DNA of 43,599 nucleotides, from NCBI GenBank assembly GCA_003250475.1, contig QKGI01000112.1:1-43599 (forward strand), written 5' to 3'. A model generated the notes under the pieces. The model did no database searches and was not told the origin of the DNA. It worked only from the letters and a program-made list of their open reading frames with translations. This document shows, in pieces, positions 8,630-17,124 of this stretch. This DNA is from Bacteroidota bacterium. Its GTDB lineage: Bacteria > Bacteroidota > Bacteroidia > Bacteroidales > VadinHA17. The first letter of the stretch is position 1; each line of letters begins with the position of its first letter. Position numbers and translations under genes: made by a program.

Positions 8630-9112
8630 ATGGCAAAGTTTGTTAAGACAGGCGGAAAGACTATCAAAGCACTGAATACCTCATCGCTTCCTGATATTGT
8701 CTTCATGATACTCTTCTTCTTCATGGCAGTAACTACCATGCGCGAGACGGATGTCATGGTCACCGTACGTATTCCCGAAGCGACAGAAGGCAAGGTGCTG
8801 GAGAAAAAGTCGCTGGCCAGCTTCATCTATATCGGCGAGCCCCTTGAAGCCTTCCAGGCTATGTACGGGACAGAGCCTAAGATACAGCTTAATGATACCT
8901 TCAAGGAGATAGCTGATATCCAGGACTTCATCGCCCAGGAACGCGAGCAGCTCAGCGAAGCTGACAAGACAAAGATGCTTGTCGTGCTCAAGATTGACAG
9001 GGATACCAGGATGGGTGTCGTCTCTGACGTGAAACAGGCATTACGACGTGCCAGTGCGCTCAAGATCATGTACGCCGACAACAACGTTGACAAGATCACA
9101 CTTCTGGATTAG
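8630..9112 (+). CDS. ExbD/TolR family biopolymer transport protein (second copy)
   Basis: 160 residues. The N-terminal helix contains the conserved Asp at residue 22 (SLPDIVFMILFFFMAVTTM). The rest is the periplasmic domain, ending in KIMYADNNVDKITLLD. It is clearly diverged from the first ExbD in the same operon, which suggests a mixed dimer or two assemblies sharing one ExbB. The gene ends the operon and is followed by a perfect 12-bp hairpin terminator. Confidence 0.9.
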   Translation: MAKFVKTGGKTIKALNTSSLPDIVFMILFFFMAVTTMRETDVMVTVRIPEATEGKVLEKKSLASFIYIGEPLEAFQAMYGTEPKIQLNDTFKEIADIQDFIAQEREQLSEADKTKMLVVLKIDRDTRMGVVSDVKQALRRASALKIMYADNNVDKITLLD

Positions 9113-9135
9113 ACATCCTGACACTGATAGTAAAG

Positions 9136-9169
9136 AGGGGCTGTTGCGTGCAACAGCCCCTTTATGTTT
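9136..9169 (+). terminator. Terminator of the exb operon
   Basis: AGGGGCTGTTGC and GCAACAGCCCCT form a perfect 12-bp stem with a 2-nt GT centre (four bases after opening the last pair), followed by TTATGTTTA. It lies 23 bp after the second exbD. Confidence 0.85.
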
Positions 9170-9248
9170 AATACCCGGCAGGCGCACAACCCGCTTACGA
9201 GCTCGCTCGCCCGTCACTCTTTATTTGAATAGCACACCTGAAATAAAA

Positions 9249-9269
9249 AAACGGCTGGCATAGCCGTTT
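9249..9269 (-). terminator. Terminator of tRNA-Arg
   Basis: Read on the minus strand, AAACGGCT / AGCCGTTT forms a stem around ATGCC and is followed by a run of T residues (9242-9250 read as TTTTTTTATT). It begins about 6 bp after the tRNA-Arg 3' end. Confidence 0.85.
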
Positions 9270-9275
9270 CTCATG

Positions 9276-9348
9276 TGATCCCGGGGCGACTCGAACGCCC
9301 AACCAACAGAACCGGAATCTGTCATTCTATCCATTGAACTACGGGACC
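9276..9348 (-). tRNA. tRNA-Arg (anticodon CCG)
   Basis: The minus strand folds into a 73-nt cloverleaf. The acceptor stem is GGTCCCG / CGGGATC with A as discriminator. The anticodon arm ACAGA-TTCCGGT-TCTGT exposes CCG, reading the CGG arginine codon. The T-arm GGGCGTTCGAGTCGCCC is canonical. CCA is not encoded. It is a single-gene unit with its own promoter and terminator. Confidence 0.95.
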
Positions 9349-9358
9349 GTGCCGGGTA

Positions 9359-9389
9359 CAAAAGTATACCGCCGAAGCCACTTTTCAAA
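9359..9389 (-). promoter_or_regulatory. Promoter of tRNA-Arg
   Basis: On the minus strand, TTTG (9389-9386) and TACTTTTG (9366-9359) are 19 bp apart, a full match to the Bacteroidota consensus. The start would fall about 5 bases before the mature tRNA 5' end. Confidence 0.7.
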
Positions 9390-9488
9390 ACTTATCCTGT
9401 AAATATGATGCCGCACCGGCGGCTGCAACTGATTTTTAACAAAGTTTTCCTAATTTCGCAACCCATAAGCGCAAACTTTAGAGGCAAC

Positions 9489-12146
9489 ATGAAGGAGTAC
9501 AATTTTTCAGAGATAGAAAAGAAATGGCAGGAGTACTGGGAAAAGAATAAGACCTTTAAGACCCATGATGATTTTTCAAATCCCAACAAGTACTATGTCC
9601 TTGACATGTACCCCTACCCTTCCGGCGCAGGTCTTCATGTAGGTCATCCCGAGGGGTATACTGCCACCGATATCGTGGCCCGGTACAAACGCATGAAAGG
9701 CTTCAATGTGCTGCATCCCATGGGATGGGATGCCTTTGGATTGCCTGCCGAACAATATGCCATCCAGACAGGTACACACCCGGCGCTGACAACAAATAAA
9801 AACTGTGACACCTTCCGCCGCCAGATCAAGGAGCTGGGATTAAGCTACGACTGGGACAGGGAGATCAACACCACCGATCCTGCATACTTCAAGTGGACGC
9901 AATGGATCTTTATCAAGCTTTACAATACCTGGTACGATCATGAGACGGACCGGGGCCGCAGCATTGAAGAGCTGCCCATACCACAGGATGTAATCAAGGC
10001 AGGCGATGATGCCAGAAAGGAGTATATCGACTCCAGGAGACTGGCTTACTATGATAACGCCCAGATCTGGTACTGTCCATCATGCCGTATTGTCTGCGCA
10101 AACGAGGAGGTTCTTACTGACGGCTCGCACGAGAAGTGCGGTCACAAGGTCGTGCGCAGGAACCTAAAACAGTGGATGCTGCGTATCCCTTATTATGCCG
10201 AAAGATTACTCAGAGGTCTGGAGAAGCTCGACTGGCCTGAAGGGATCAAGGAGATGCAGCGCAACTGGATAGGCCGCTCCACAGGCGCTGAGGTGGATTT
10301 CAAGGTGGAGGGCCATGATGATATCATTAAAGTCTATACCACACGTCCTGATACTCTCTTCGGGGCCACCTATATGGTGCTCTCACCTGAGCATCCTCTC
10401 ATAGGGAAAATCACCAGCCCTGACAGATTGGGAGAGGTACAGGAATATGTATCCGCCGCCTCACTCAAGTCGGACCTTGACCGTACTGACCTGGCCAAGG
10501 AAAAGACCGGCGTCTTTACCGGGACCTGGGCCGTCAATCCGGTCAACAACAAGAAGATACCAGTCTGGGTCGCAGATTATGTGCTGATGGGTTACGGCAC
10601 GGGGGCCATCATGGCAGTGCCGGCGCATGATGAGCGCGACTTTGAATTTGCCATGAAGTTCGGGCTGGATATAATCTGCATCCTCTCTCCTGATATCACC
10701 GATGCAGAACAGAAGGCGAGGATAATCTCCGGCAGGGAATGCTGGAGCGGTGATGGTATCTATGTCAACTCATCCAACAGTGACCTGGGAATAACCCTCG
10801 ACGGACTGGACGTTGAGGAGGGCATAGAAACTATAACAAGGTGGATCGAACAGAGGAAGCTGGGGAGCCATCGTATCAATTATAAGCTCCGCGACTGGCT
10901 TTTCAGCCGTCAGCGCTACTGGGGAGAGCCTTTCCCGGTAATTCACTGGGATGACGGACGCATCACCCTGACGGACGAGAAAGATCTGCCTGTAACCCTC
11001 CCTGATCTTGAAGTATATGAGCCCGGTGACAGCGGGGAGTCTCCTCTCTCTAACGCCACAGAATGGCTATATGTGACTGACAGCCAGGGACGCCGCGGAA
11101 GACGCGAGACCAACACCATGCCCCAGTGGGCAGGCTCCTGCTGGTACTACCTGAGATTCATAGACCCGAAAAATGACACCGAGATATTTGACAGCAGGAA
11201 GGAGAAATACTGGATGCCTGTCGATCTCTATATTGGAGGCGCCGAGCATGCGGTATTGCACCTCCTGTATGCCCGGTTCTGGCACATGGTGCTTTTCGAC
11301 CTGGGTATTGTCTCAACAGTTGAACCATTCATGAAGCTTTTCAACCAGGGAATGATACTGGCATTTGCCTATGAGACAGCTACCGGAGCCAAGGTTTCAT
11401 CTGACCAGATAACCGAGAAGGATGGCCGTTTCTTTAATAAGGAGACCGGCGAGGAACTACGCCAGATAGTGGCAAAAATGTCAAAGAGCCTCAAGAATGT
11501 CATCAATCCTGATGATGTGGTTAAGAACTACGGAGCAGATACGCTGAGACTCTTCGAGATGTTCCTTGGGCCCCTGGAGGCAACAAAACCATGGGATGAG
11601 AAAGGCATAAGGGGCCCTGCGAATTTCCTTGCACGGGCATACAGGCTGATAGCCAACAGTGAAAATATCACCGATGGCCAGGAAGACCCCGAGGTGCTCA
11701 GGTCACTCCATAAAACCATCAGGAAAGTGACTGAAGACATAGAGGGACTACGCTTCAACACGGCAATATCAGCCATGATGATATTCCTGAATACAGCCCT
11801 TAAGAAGGAGAAGATCACACGTGAATCAGCCTCTGTTTTTGCCAGGCTGTTATCACCGTTTGCCCCGCACCTCGGGGAGGAGCTGTGGCAGCTGACAGGC
11901 CATGAGGGCACTCTGGCGTACGAGCCCTGGCCGGTAGCAAAAGAAGAGTACCTCAAGGAAGATGTCTTTGAATGCCCGGTGTCGGTAAATGGAAAGATGA
12001 GGTTTAAGATAGAGCTGCCCGTCGACCTGCCGCAGGAAGAGGTCAGGAAAATCATCCTGGCCGACGAAAGGGCCCGGAAATGGATAGGTACAGCCATGCC
12101 CAAAATCATCATAGTGCCTAATCGTATAGTAAACATCGTTATATGA
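9489..12146 (+). CDS. leuS: Leucyl-tRNA synthetase
   Basis: About 885 residues from the ATG at 9489 ([17 protein letters not shown]). The open frame extends upstream to 9405, but those residues overlap the tRNA-Arg promoter region and do not fit the family. Class I signatures are present: HVGH at residues 50-53 in the [16 protein letters not shown] block, and KMSKS in [11 protein letters not shown]. The editing (CP1) domain shows [18 protein letters not shown] and a later [15 protein letters not shown]. The C-terminal anticodon and tail domains end in [12 protein letters not shown]. The enzyme charges tRNA-Leu and edits mischarged residues. Its stop overlaps the start of the M23 gene by ATGA. 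Confidence 0.97.
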   Translation: MKEYNFSEIEKKWQEYWEKNKTFKTHDDFSNPNKYYVLDMYPYPSGAGLHVGHPEGYTATDIVARYKRMKGFNVLHPMGWDAFGLPAEQYAIQTGTHPALTTNKNCDTFRRQIKELGLSYDWDREINTTDPAYFKWTQWIFIKLYNTWYDHETDRGRSIEELPIPQDVIKAGDDARKEYIDSRRLAYYDNAQIWYCPSCRIVCANEEVLTDGSHEKCGHKVVRRNLKQWMLRIPYYAERLLRGLEKLDWPEGIKEMQRNWIGRSTGAEVDFKVEGHDDIIKVYTTRPDTLFGATYMVLSPEHPLIGKITSPDRLGEVQEYVSAASLKSDLDRTDLAKEKTGVFTGTWAVNPVNNKKIPVWVADYVLMGYGTGAIMAVPAHDERDFEFAMKFGLDIICILSPDITDAEQKARIISGRECWSGDGIYVNSSNSDLGITLDGLDVEEGIETITRWIEQRKLGSHRINYKLRDWLFSRQRYWGEPFPVIHWDDGRITLTDEKDLPVTLPDLEVYEPGDSGESPLSNATEWLYVTDSQGRRGRRETNTMPQWAGSCWYYLRFIDPKNDTEIFDSRKEKYWMPVDLYIGGAEHAVLHLLYARFWHMVLFDLGIVSTVEPFMKLFNQGMILAFAYETATGAKVSSDQITEKDGRFFNKETGEELRQIVAKMSKSLKNVINPDDVVKNYGADTLRLFEMFLGPLEATKPWDEKGIRGPANFLARAYRLIANSENITDGQEDPEVLRSLHKTIRKVTEDIEGLRFNTAISAMMIFLNTALKKEKITRESASVFARLLSPFAPHLGEELWQLTGHEGTLAYEPWPVAKEEYLKEDVFECPVSVNGKMRFKIELPVDLPQEEVRKIILADERARKWIGTAMPKIIIVPNRIVNIVI

Positions 12147-13429
12147 GGTTTCCGGTTGTCTCTTTTACCCTGGCTGCAGTTATCATACTGTCTGCACATT
12201 CATGTACCAGAACCGGTCCCAGCGTAACGGTCCCGGAGAGAATGACGGCAGACAGCACCGTCATCACAGGAACATCACAGGACACAACCATAACAGAAAC
12301 TGCAGCCAAAAAAGAGAGTAACCTCCTTTTCGGTATACCTGTCGATTCTTATAATATTGTTACAGGAAAAATCAAGCGAAACCAGTTCATCTCAACCATA
12401 CTGTCTGCCCATGGAGTATCATGGAATGATATAGAGGCACTCTTCAGAAATAACAGGGAGACATTTGATCCCCGGCGGATACGGTCGGGAAGCCCATATT
12501 CAGTCTTCCTGACCAAGGACACACTGAGTAAACCCGACTACTTTCTTTATCAGCATGACCCCAGAATAACATATGTCTTCTCCTTTAAAGATACCCTTGC
12601 CATCTACAGGTATGATGCCGAGATAAAGCAGAGGTTGCGTTATTCATCTGGCACCATCACGACATCACTCTGGGAAGCCGCTATGGATAATAACCTGAAT
12701 CCAAATCTCTCGGCCGAGTTATCAGAGATATATGCCTGGACGATTGACTTCTTCGGGCTCCAGAGAGGAGACAGGTTCAAGGTGATCTATGAGGAGGAGT
12801 TCATCGGTGAAGAGTCGGTAGGCATCAGGAGGATCCATGCCGCCCTATTCGAACATGCCGGTAACGAGATCTACGCAATCCCCTTTATCAATGACAGCAC
12901 CATGTCATTTTTTGATACCACAGGTGCGAGTCTTCGAAAGGCATTTCTCAAGGCTCCTTTGCGATACTCACGTATCAGTTCCCGTTTTTCTGGCGCCAGG
13001 ATGCATCCGGTACTTAAAATAGTTCGTCCGCATCACGGGGTTGATTATGCAGCTCCTATAGGGACACCTGTGGTGGCTATCGGCGACGGCAGGGTAACAA
13101 GTACCGCATATGAGAACGGCTCAGGAAGGATAGTAAGGATAAAACACAACAGCGTCTATTCCACAGCCTACATGCATCTTTCACGGTTCGGGCCCGGGAT
13201 AACCCGGGGTGTATATGTCAGACAGGGACAGGTGATAGGTTATGTAGGGAGCTCAGGTCTTTCCTCAGGTCCCCATCTCGACTTCAGGTTCTACAGAAAC
13301 GGATATGCCGTTGATCCTCTTAAGGTGGAGGCTCCCCCGGTAAACCCTGTTGCCCCGGAGTCAATGGCAGAGTTCAGTAAGGTAGCCCGTGGTTACATTG
13401 ACCTGCTTGCAACAATAAGCTACCAGTAG
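12143..13429 (+). CDS. M23 family metallopeptidase (peptidoglycan endopeptidase type)
   Basis: 428 residues. The N-terminus has a hydrophobic signal (about 4-18) ending in SAHSC at residue 21, a possible but atypical lipobox, followed by a Ser/Thr-rich linker. A middle domain of about 200 residues contains a LysM/OapA-like stretch ([20 protein letters not shown]). The C-terminal LytM/M23 domain has HHGVD at residues 297-301, [10 protein letters not shown], and GPHLDFRFY with His378. The usual HxH zinc motif reads H-L-D here. Such proteins cut peptide bridges in peptidoglycan or act as amidase activators. It shares ATGA with leuS, so it is translationally coupled to it. Confidence 0.9.
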   Translation: MRFPVVSFTLAAVIILSAHSCTRTGPSVTVPERMTADSTVITGTSQDTTITETAAKKESNLLFGIPVDSYNIVTGKIKRNQFISTILSAHGVSWNDIEALFRNNRETFDPRRIRSGSPYSVFLTKDTLSKPDYFLYQHDPRITYVFSFKDTLAIYRYDAEIKQRLRYSSGTITTSLWEAAMDNNLNPNLSAELSEIYAWTIDFFGLQRGDRFKVIYEEEFIGEESVGIRRIHAALFEHAGNEIYAIPFINDSTMSFFDTTGASLRKAFLKAPLRYSRISSRFSGARMHPVLKIVRPHHGVDYAAPIGTPVVAIGDGRVTSTAYENGSGRIVRIKHNSVYSTAYMHLSRFGPGITRGVYVRQGQVIGYVGSSGLSSGPHLDFRFYRNGYAVDPLKVEAPPVNPVAPESMAEFSKVARGYIDLLATISYQ

Positions 13430-13430
13430 T

Positions 13431-14000
13431 TCACAGATTGTCTATCAGACTGCTTATCACTGCAGGATAATGCTCATATTCGAGTGAATGAACACGTTCT
13501 GCCAGGCTGTGCAGATCGTCATCAGGAAGGACAGGGCAACGAGCCTGAAAAATTATATCCCCCGAATCATATTGCTCATTAACGTAATGGATTGTAATGC
13601 CGCTCTCGGTACATCCCGCGTCCAGGACACTCCTGTGAACCCTGTCGCCATACATCCCTTTACCGCCGAATCCAGGCAGAAGGGCGGGATGAATATTTAC
13701 AATACGGCCTCTGAAAGCCTCTACGATATCCGGCGGAGTCAGCCACAGGAATCCGGCAAGAACAACTAAGTCTATTTCCCGTCTCTGAAGCATCATCAAC
13801 ACCTCCCCTGTTTCATAAAATTGGGTGCGGTCGAAAAAAAATGAATCGACGCCGAGTGCCGCAGCCCTTTTCAGGACGATAGCCTGAGGCTTGTTTGACA
13901 AAACCAGCGTTACTTTTGCTTTTTTTTCGTTCGAAAAGTATCTTATTATGTTTTCTGCATTCGTCCCGTTACCGGAGGCAAGTATTGCTATATGCTTCAT
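13431..14000 (-). CDS. purN: Phosphoribosylglycinamide formyltransferase
   Basis: 189 residues, normal for PurN, which transfers a formyl group from 10-formyl-THF to GAR in purine synthesis. The N-terminal nucleotide-binding loop is ILASGNGTNAENI. Catalytic residues are Asn102 and His104 in VNIHPALLPGF and Asp145 in QYDSGDIIFQ. It converges on the M23 gene with a 1-bp gap, so transcription from both sides runs into it. The 183-bp gap upstream is shared with acpP, which is transcribed the other way. Confidence 0.94.
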   Translation of the reverse strand: MKHIAILASGNGTNAENIIRYFSNEKKAKVTLVLSNKPQAIVLKRAAALGVDSFFFDRTQFYETGEVLMMLQRREIDLVVLAGFLWLTPPDIVEAFRGRIVNIHPALLPGFGGKGMYGDRVHRSVLDAGCTESGITIHYVNEQYDSGDIIFQARCPVLPDDDLHSLAERVHSLEYEHYPAVISSLIDNL

Positions 14001-14110
14001 TATCTGATATATACCTTAATTAATAATCGCAGGGCCTCCGGTCGTTAAAAGAATACTATCTTTCTGATTTACATTAATCTACACCAGTCATGATGCAAAT
14101 TTCCAGCAAA

Positions 14111-14141
14111 TTGTTTGAAAAATATAGTACAAATATATTTC
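14111..14141 (+). promoter_or_regulatory. Promoter of the acpP operon
   Basis: TTG at 14111-14113 and TATATTTC at 14134-14141 are 20 bp apart, matching the Bacteroidota pattern with one mismatch in the -7 box. The start would be near 14148, giving a leader of about 36 bases before the acpP ATG. Confidence 0.55.
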
Positions 14142-14183
14142 TTTGCAGGGTTTAAAACGAGTATTAACGTAAAACTGATTAGT

Positions 14184-14420
14184 ATGTCTGACATTTCTAC
14201 AAGAGTTAAGAAGATCATCGTTGAAAAGCTTGGCGTTGATGAGGCAGAGGTTACTCCTGAAGCACATTTCACAAATGACCTTGGTGCTGACTCTCTTGAC
14301 ACTGTCGAGCTGATCATGGAATTCGAAAAGGAATTCAACATTGGAATTCCTGATGATCAGGCAGAAAGCATTAGCACAGTTGGCGAAGCCATCAAGTATA
14401 TCGAGGAAAACGCCAAGTAG
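14184..14420 (+). CDS. acpP: Acyl carrier protein
   Basis: 78 residues from the ATG at 14184 ([16 protein letters not shown]); the frame is open further upstream, but the extension is not ACP-like. The phosphopantetheine attachment serine sits in [17 protein letters not shown], the universal DSL motif, at about residue 37. The protein is acidic, four-helical and of standard length. It carries growing acyl chains for fatty acid and lipid A synthesis. It is followed at 19 bp by fabF. Confidence 0.97.
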   Translation: MSDISTRVKKIIVEKLGVDEAEVTPEAHFTNDLGADSLDTVELIMEFEKEFNIGIPDDQAESISTVGEAIKYIEENAK

Positions 14421-14439
14421 TTTTCTCTTATAACCTGAC

Positions 14440-15687
14440 ATGAGGCGTGTAGTAGTTACCGGAATGGGGGCACTGACCCCTATCGGCAACACTTTACAGG
14501 ACTACTGGAATGGTCTTGTTAATGGTGTAAGCGGAGCGGATCTGATAACCCACTTTGATATCTCCAAGTACAAGACGAAGTTTGCCTGCGAGATCAAGAA
14601 TTACGATCCTGCCAACTATTTTGACAGGAAAGAGTCGCGCAAGATGGATCGTTACGCACAGTACGCCCATATTGCGGCTGATGAGGCAATTAAAGATGCC
14701 GGTCTTGATCCCGGGGCTACTGACAAAGACCGTTCCGGAGTCATCTGGGCCTCAGGTATAGGTGGAATAGAGACATTTCTTGAAGAAGTAAAAGGGTTTG
14801 TAATGGGTGATGGCACTCCCCGTTTCAGCCCTTTCTTCATACCAAAGATGATCAGTGACATTGCTGCGGGCATGCTCTCTATCAAGTACGGTTTCCGGGG
14901 GCCCAACTTCGCCACCGTGTCAGCCTGCTCCTCTTCAACCAATGCCCTGATCGATGCCTATTTCTATATCCTCATGGGCAAGGCCGATCTGTTTATTGCA
15001 GGAGGCTCCGAAGCATCCGTCAATCCTCCCGGTATAGGAGGTTTTAATGCCATGCAGGCCATGTCAACGAACAACGAGGAGTATGCAACTGCCTCACGTC
15101 CTTTTGACGTTACCCGTGACGGGTTTGTCATTGGAGAGGGTGCCGGGGCACTTATCCTTGAGGAGCTGGAACATGCCAGAGCCAGGGGTGCCAGGATCTA
15201 CGCCGAGCTTACCGGCACAGGACTTACGGCTGACGCTTACCACATAACAGCGCCTCATCCCGAAGGCATCGGTGCCATAAACGTGATGAAACAGGCGCTT
15301 GAGGAAGCCCGGCTGAAACCCTCTGACGTTGATTATATCAATGTGCATGGAACTGCCACTCCCCTGGGTGACATAGCAGAGATAAAAGCCATACTCTCAC
15401 TCTTTGGAGAGGACGCTTATAAACTAAACATCAGTGCCACCAAATCAATGACCGGTCATCTCCTTGGAGCTGCAGGAGCTGTAGAGGCCATTGCGACTAT
15501 CATGGCCATTGTGCATGAGACAGTACCTCCGACTATTAACTTCAGGAACCCTGACCCGGCCATTGACCAGAACCTGAATCTTACCCTGAACAAAGCACAG
15601 AAAAGAAATATCAGGGTTGCACTGAGCAATAACTTCGGTTTCGGAGGGCATAATGCTTCTATTCTGATCAGGAAATTCGAAGAATAG
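14440..15687 (+). CDS. fabF: 3-oxoacyl-[acyl-carrier-protein] synthase II
   Basis: 415 residues of the KAS II type. The nucleophile is Cys163 in TVSACSSSTNALIDAY. The two active-site histidines are in VHGTATPLGD (about residue 304) and KSMTGHLLGAAGAVEA (about residue 341). The C-terminal NNFGFGGHNASILI block is also present. The enzyme elongates acyl-ACP by two carbons using malonyl-ACP. It lies between acpP and rnc, and its stop codon overlaps the rnc GTG by one base. Confidence 0.96.
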   Translation: MRRVVVTGMGALTPIGNTLQDYWNGLVNGVSGADLITHFDISKYKTKFACEIKNYDPANYFDRKESRKMDRYAQYAHIAADEAIKDAGLDPGATDKDRSGVIWASGIGGIETFLEEVKGFVMGDGTPRFSPFFIPKMISDIAAGMLSIKYGFRGPNFATVSACSSSTNALIDAYFYILMGKADLFIAGGSEASVNPPGIGGFNAMQAMSTNNEEYATASRPFDVTRDGFVIGEGAGALILEELEHARARGARIYAELTGTGLTADAYHITAPHPEGIGAINVMKQALEEARLKPSDVDYINVHGTATPLGDIAEIKAILSLFGEDAYKLNISATKSMTGHLLGAAGAVEAIATIMAIVHETVPPTINFRNPDPAIDQNLNLTLNKAQKRNIRVALSNNFGFGGHNASILIRKFEE

Positions 15688-16418
15688 TGTTCCTGATCAC
15701 CAGGAAGAAAAATAAGACTTTCATATACAACAGGAGCGAATTCCGCACCAGGTTAAAACGTTTACTCGGCTTCCGGCCCCAGAATCTCAGGCTGTACGAG
15801 ATGGCCTTCATCCATCGTTCTGCTTCATATACCCTGCCTGACGGGATAAAAATCAATAACGAAAGACTGGAATACCTGGGTGATGCCATTATTGACAGTA
15901 TCCTTTCCGACTACCTCTTCCATCTTTACCCTCAGGCTACAGAAGGATTCCTGACAAAGACCAGGGCAAGGATAGTAAACAGGGAGACGCTCAATCACCT
16001 GGGGCTCTCAATGGGTCTTGACAAACTTATTGTTTCGAACCTGTCACCCTCGGACTCTGCGCGTAATCTGTACGGTAATGCCATGGAGGCACTCGTAGGG
16101 GCAATGTTCATCGATAAAGGATTTAAACGCACACGTCGCTTTTTCATCAAAAAGGGCCTCAAGAAACATCTTGATCTCGATGCAGTGTTATCAGCAGAAA
16201 CAGATTATAAAAGTCTCATACTTGAATATTGCCAGAAAAACAGGCAAAAGCTTAACTTCACATTGCAGGAGAAAAAAGGAGGCAATGGCATGCACCAGCA
16301 GTTCAAAATAACCCTGGCGATCAACAATGAACCGGTTGCCCAGGGAGAAGGAACGACAAAAAAAGAGGCTGAACAGGTGGCATCCATGAATGCCTGGGAG
16401 AAGATCAGCAAAACATGA
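15687..16418 (+). CDS. rnc: Ribonuclease III
   Basis: 243 residues. The start is a GTG overlapping the fabF stop, because no ATG occurs before residue 39. The catalytic signature NERLEYLGDA lies at residues 58-67, with Glu59 and Asp66. The second acidic pair of the E. coli enzyme (D114, E117) corresponds to Asn131 and Glu134 in YGNAMEALVGAMFID, so one position is Asn. A dsRNA-binding domain occupies about residues 175-242 (GEGTTKKEAEQVASMNAW). RNase III cleaves double-stranded RNA in rRNA maturation and mRNA decay. The acpP-fabF-rnc order is widely conserved. Confidence 0.94.
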   Translation: MFLITRKKNKTFIYNRSEFRTRLKRLLGFRPQNLRLYEMAFIHRSASYTLPDGIKINNERLEYLGDAIIDSILSDYLFHLYPQATEGFLTKTRARIVNRETLNHLGLSMGLDKLIVSNLSPSDSARNLYGNAMEALVGAMFIDKGFKRTRRFFIKKGLKKHLDLDAVLSAETDYKSLILEYCQKNRQKLNFTLQEKKGGNGMHQQFKITLAINNEPVAQGEGTTKKEAEQVASMNAWEKISKT

Positions 16419-16852
16419 AGATGGCTGCCCGGGGAAAAATAACAAGGCACACAATCGCAAACGAAGAGACGCCTGCCTTCTGGTTCCTTGGTGTTGTCTC
16501 ATCTGAGCCTGACTACCGGCTTTCCGTCATGATGAACAGAGGCCTCGGTACCGATCTCCGAAAATGCCGTGACGATATAACTATCAGCACAAAAACAGAA
16601 AATAAGGTATTTACCCGTTTTACCTCATCCAATCCTGCCCTGACGCTGGTCTCAAACCATGGGAGAGGATCCATCCTGATACCGAAACTGAAAAATATTG
16701 ATTTTCTGCTCATCATAAGCGGTCAGCATGACAGGAAAAAGGCCGAAGAACTGGCCGGGATAATCAGGAAGATCCCAGAGGTGACTGCAGTGTTCCTGTT
16801 GGACAGCAGCGAGATCGGAGACAGGAACCTGTCACTGCTGGTGGCACTGTAA
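16415..16852 (+). CDS. IPExxxVDY family protein
   Basis: 145 residues, overlapping rnc by ATGA. The sequence fits the small Bacteroidota IPExxxVDY family: an FWFLGVVSSEPDYRLSVMMN-like N-terminal block, a hydrophobic NIDFLLIISG strand, and the IPEVTAVFLLD strand near the C-terminus that matches the family name motif (the VDY part reads VFL). The family typically sits beside rnc. Function is unknown. No signal peptide or membrane helix is present. Assignment rests on context and motif memory. Confidence 0.7.
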   Translation: MKMAARGKITRHTIANEETPAFWFLGVVSSEPDYRLSVMMNRGLGTDLRKCRDDITISTKTENKVFTRFTSSNPALTLVSNHGRGSILIPKLKNIDFLLIISGQHDRKKAEELAGIIRKIPEVTAVFLLDSSEIGDRNLSLLVAL

Positions 16853-16857
16853 AGAGA

Positions 16858-16885
16858 AAGAGGAGACAATTTCTTGCCTCCTCTT
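16858..16885 (+). terminator. Hairpin after the acpP operon, possible weak terminator
   Basis: AAGAGGAG and CTCCTCTT form a perfect 8-bp stem around a 12-nt loop, 6 bp after the IPExxxVDY stop. No clear T-run follows, so termination is uncertain. Confidence 0.45.
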
Positions 16886-16894
16886 CAGTGTTAA

Positions 16895-16941
16895 CCCTAA
16901 AACTAACCTAACCTATGAAAAAAACTCCAATTATGTTATAA
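16895..16941 (+). other. ACTAACCTAA motif followed by an 8-codon frame
   Basis: The motif CCCTAAAACTAACCTAACC ends directly at an ATG (16915) that opens an 8-residue frame, MKKTPIML. A near copy lies on the minus strand at 19402-19379. The mini-frame is too short to claim as a gene; it could be a leader peptide or chance. The rest of the 272-bp gap before the histidine kinase is AT-rich. It ends with a -7-like TACTTTTG at 17110-17117, only 7 bp before the kinase ATG, with no clear -33 box. Confidence 0.35.
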
Positions 16942-17124
16942 CAATTTTCGTGCCATAACTGATACAAATATCAGCATATTTTCCCGTTCACTATCTTAAG
17001 GATATGTTAATTTATTGATATTTAACATTTTTTTAATCTTTTCATGCCTCAAAATAAGTCCGGTTACTGTTAAAATAAGTTAAACCTATGTATTCCGGTT
17101 TTAACAGATTACTTTTGTTCTGAT

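Noticed and set aside
9405-9488. Upstream extension of leuS
   Set aside because: The extra 28 residues have no counterpart in leucyl-tRNA synthetases; the family start MKEYNF-type begins at 9489.
11528-12199. 223-codon minus-strand frame
   Set aside because: Shadow of leuS, which has full-length class I synthetase motifs on the plus strand.
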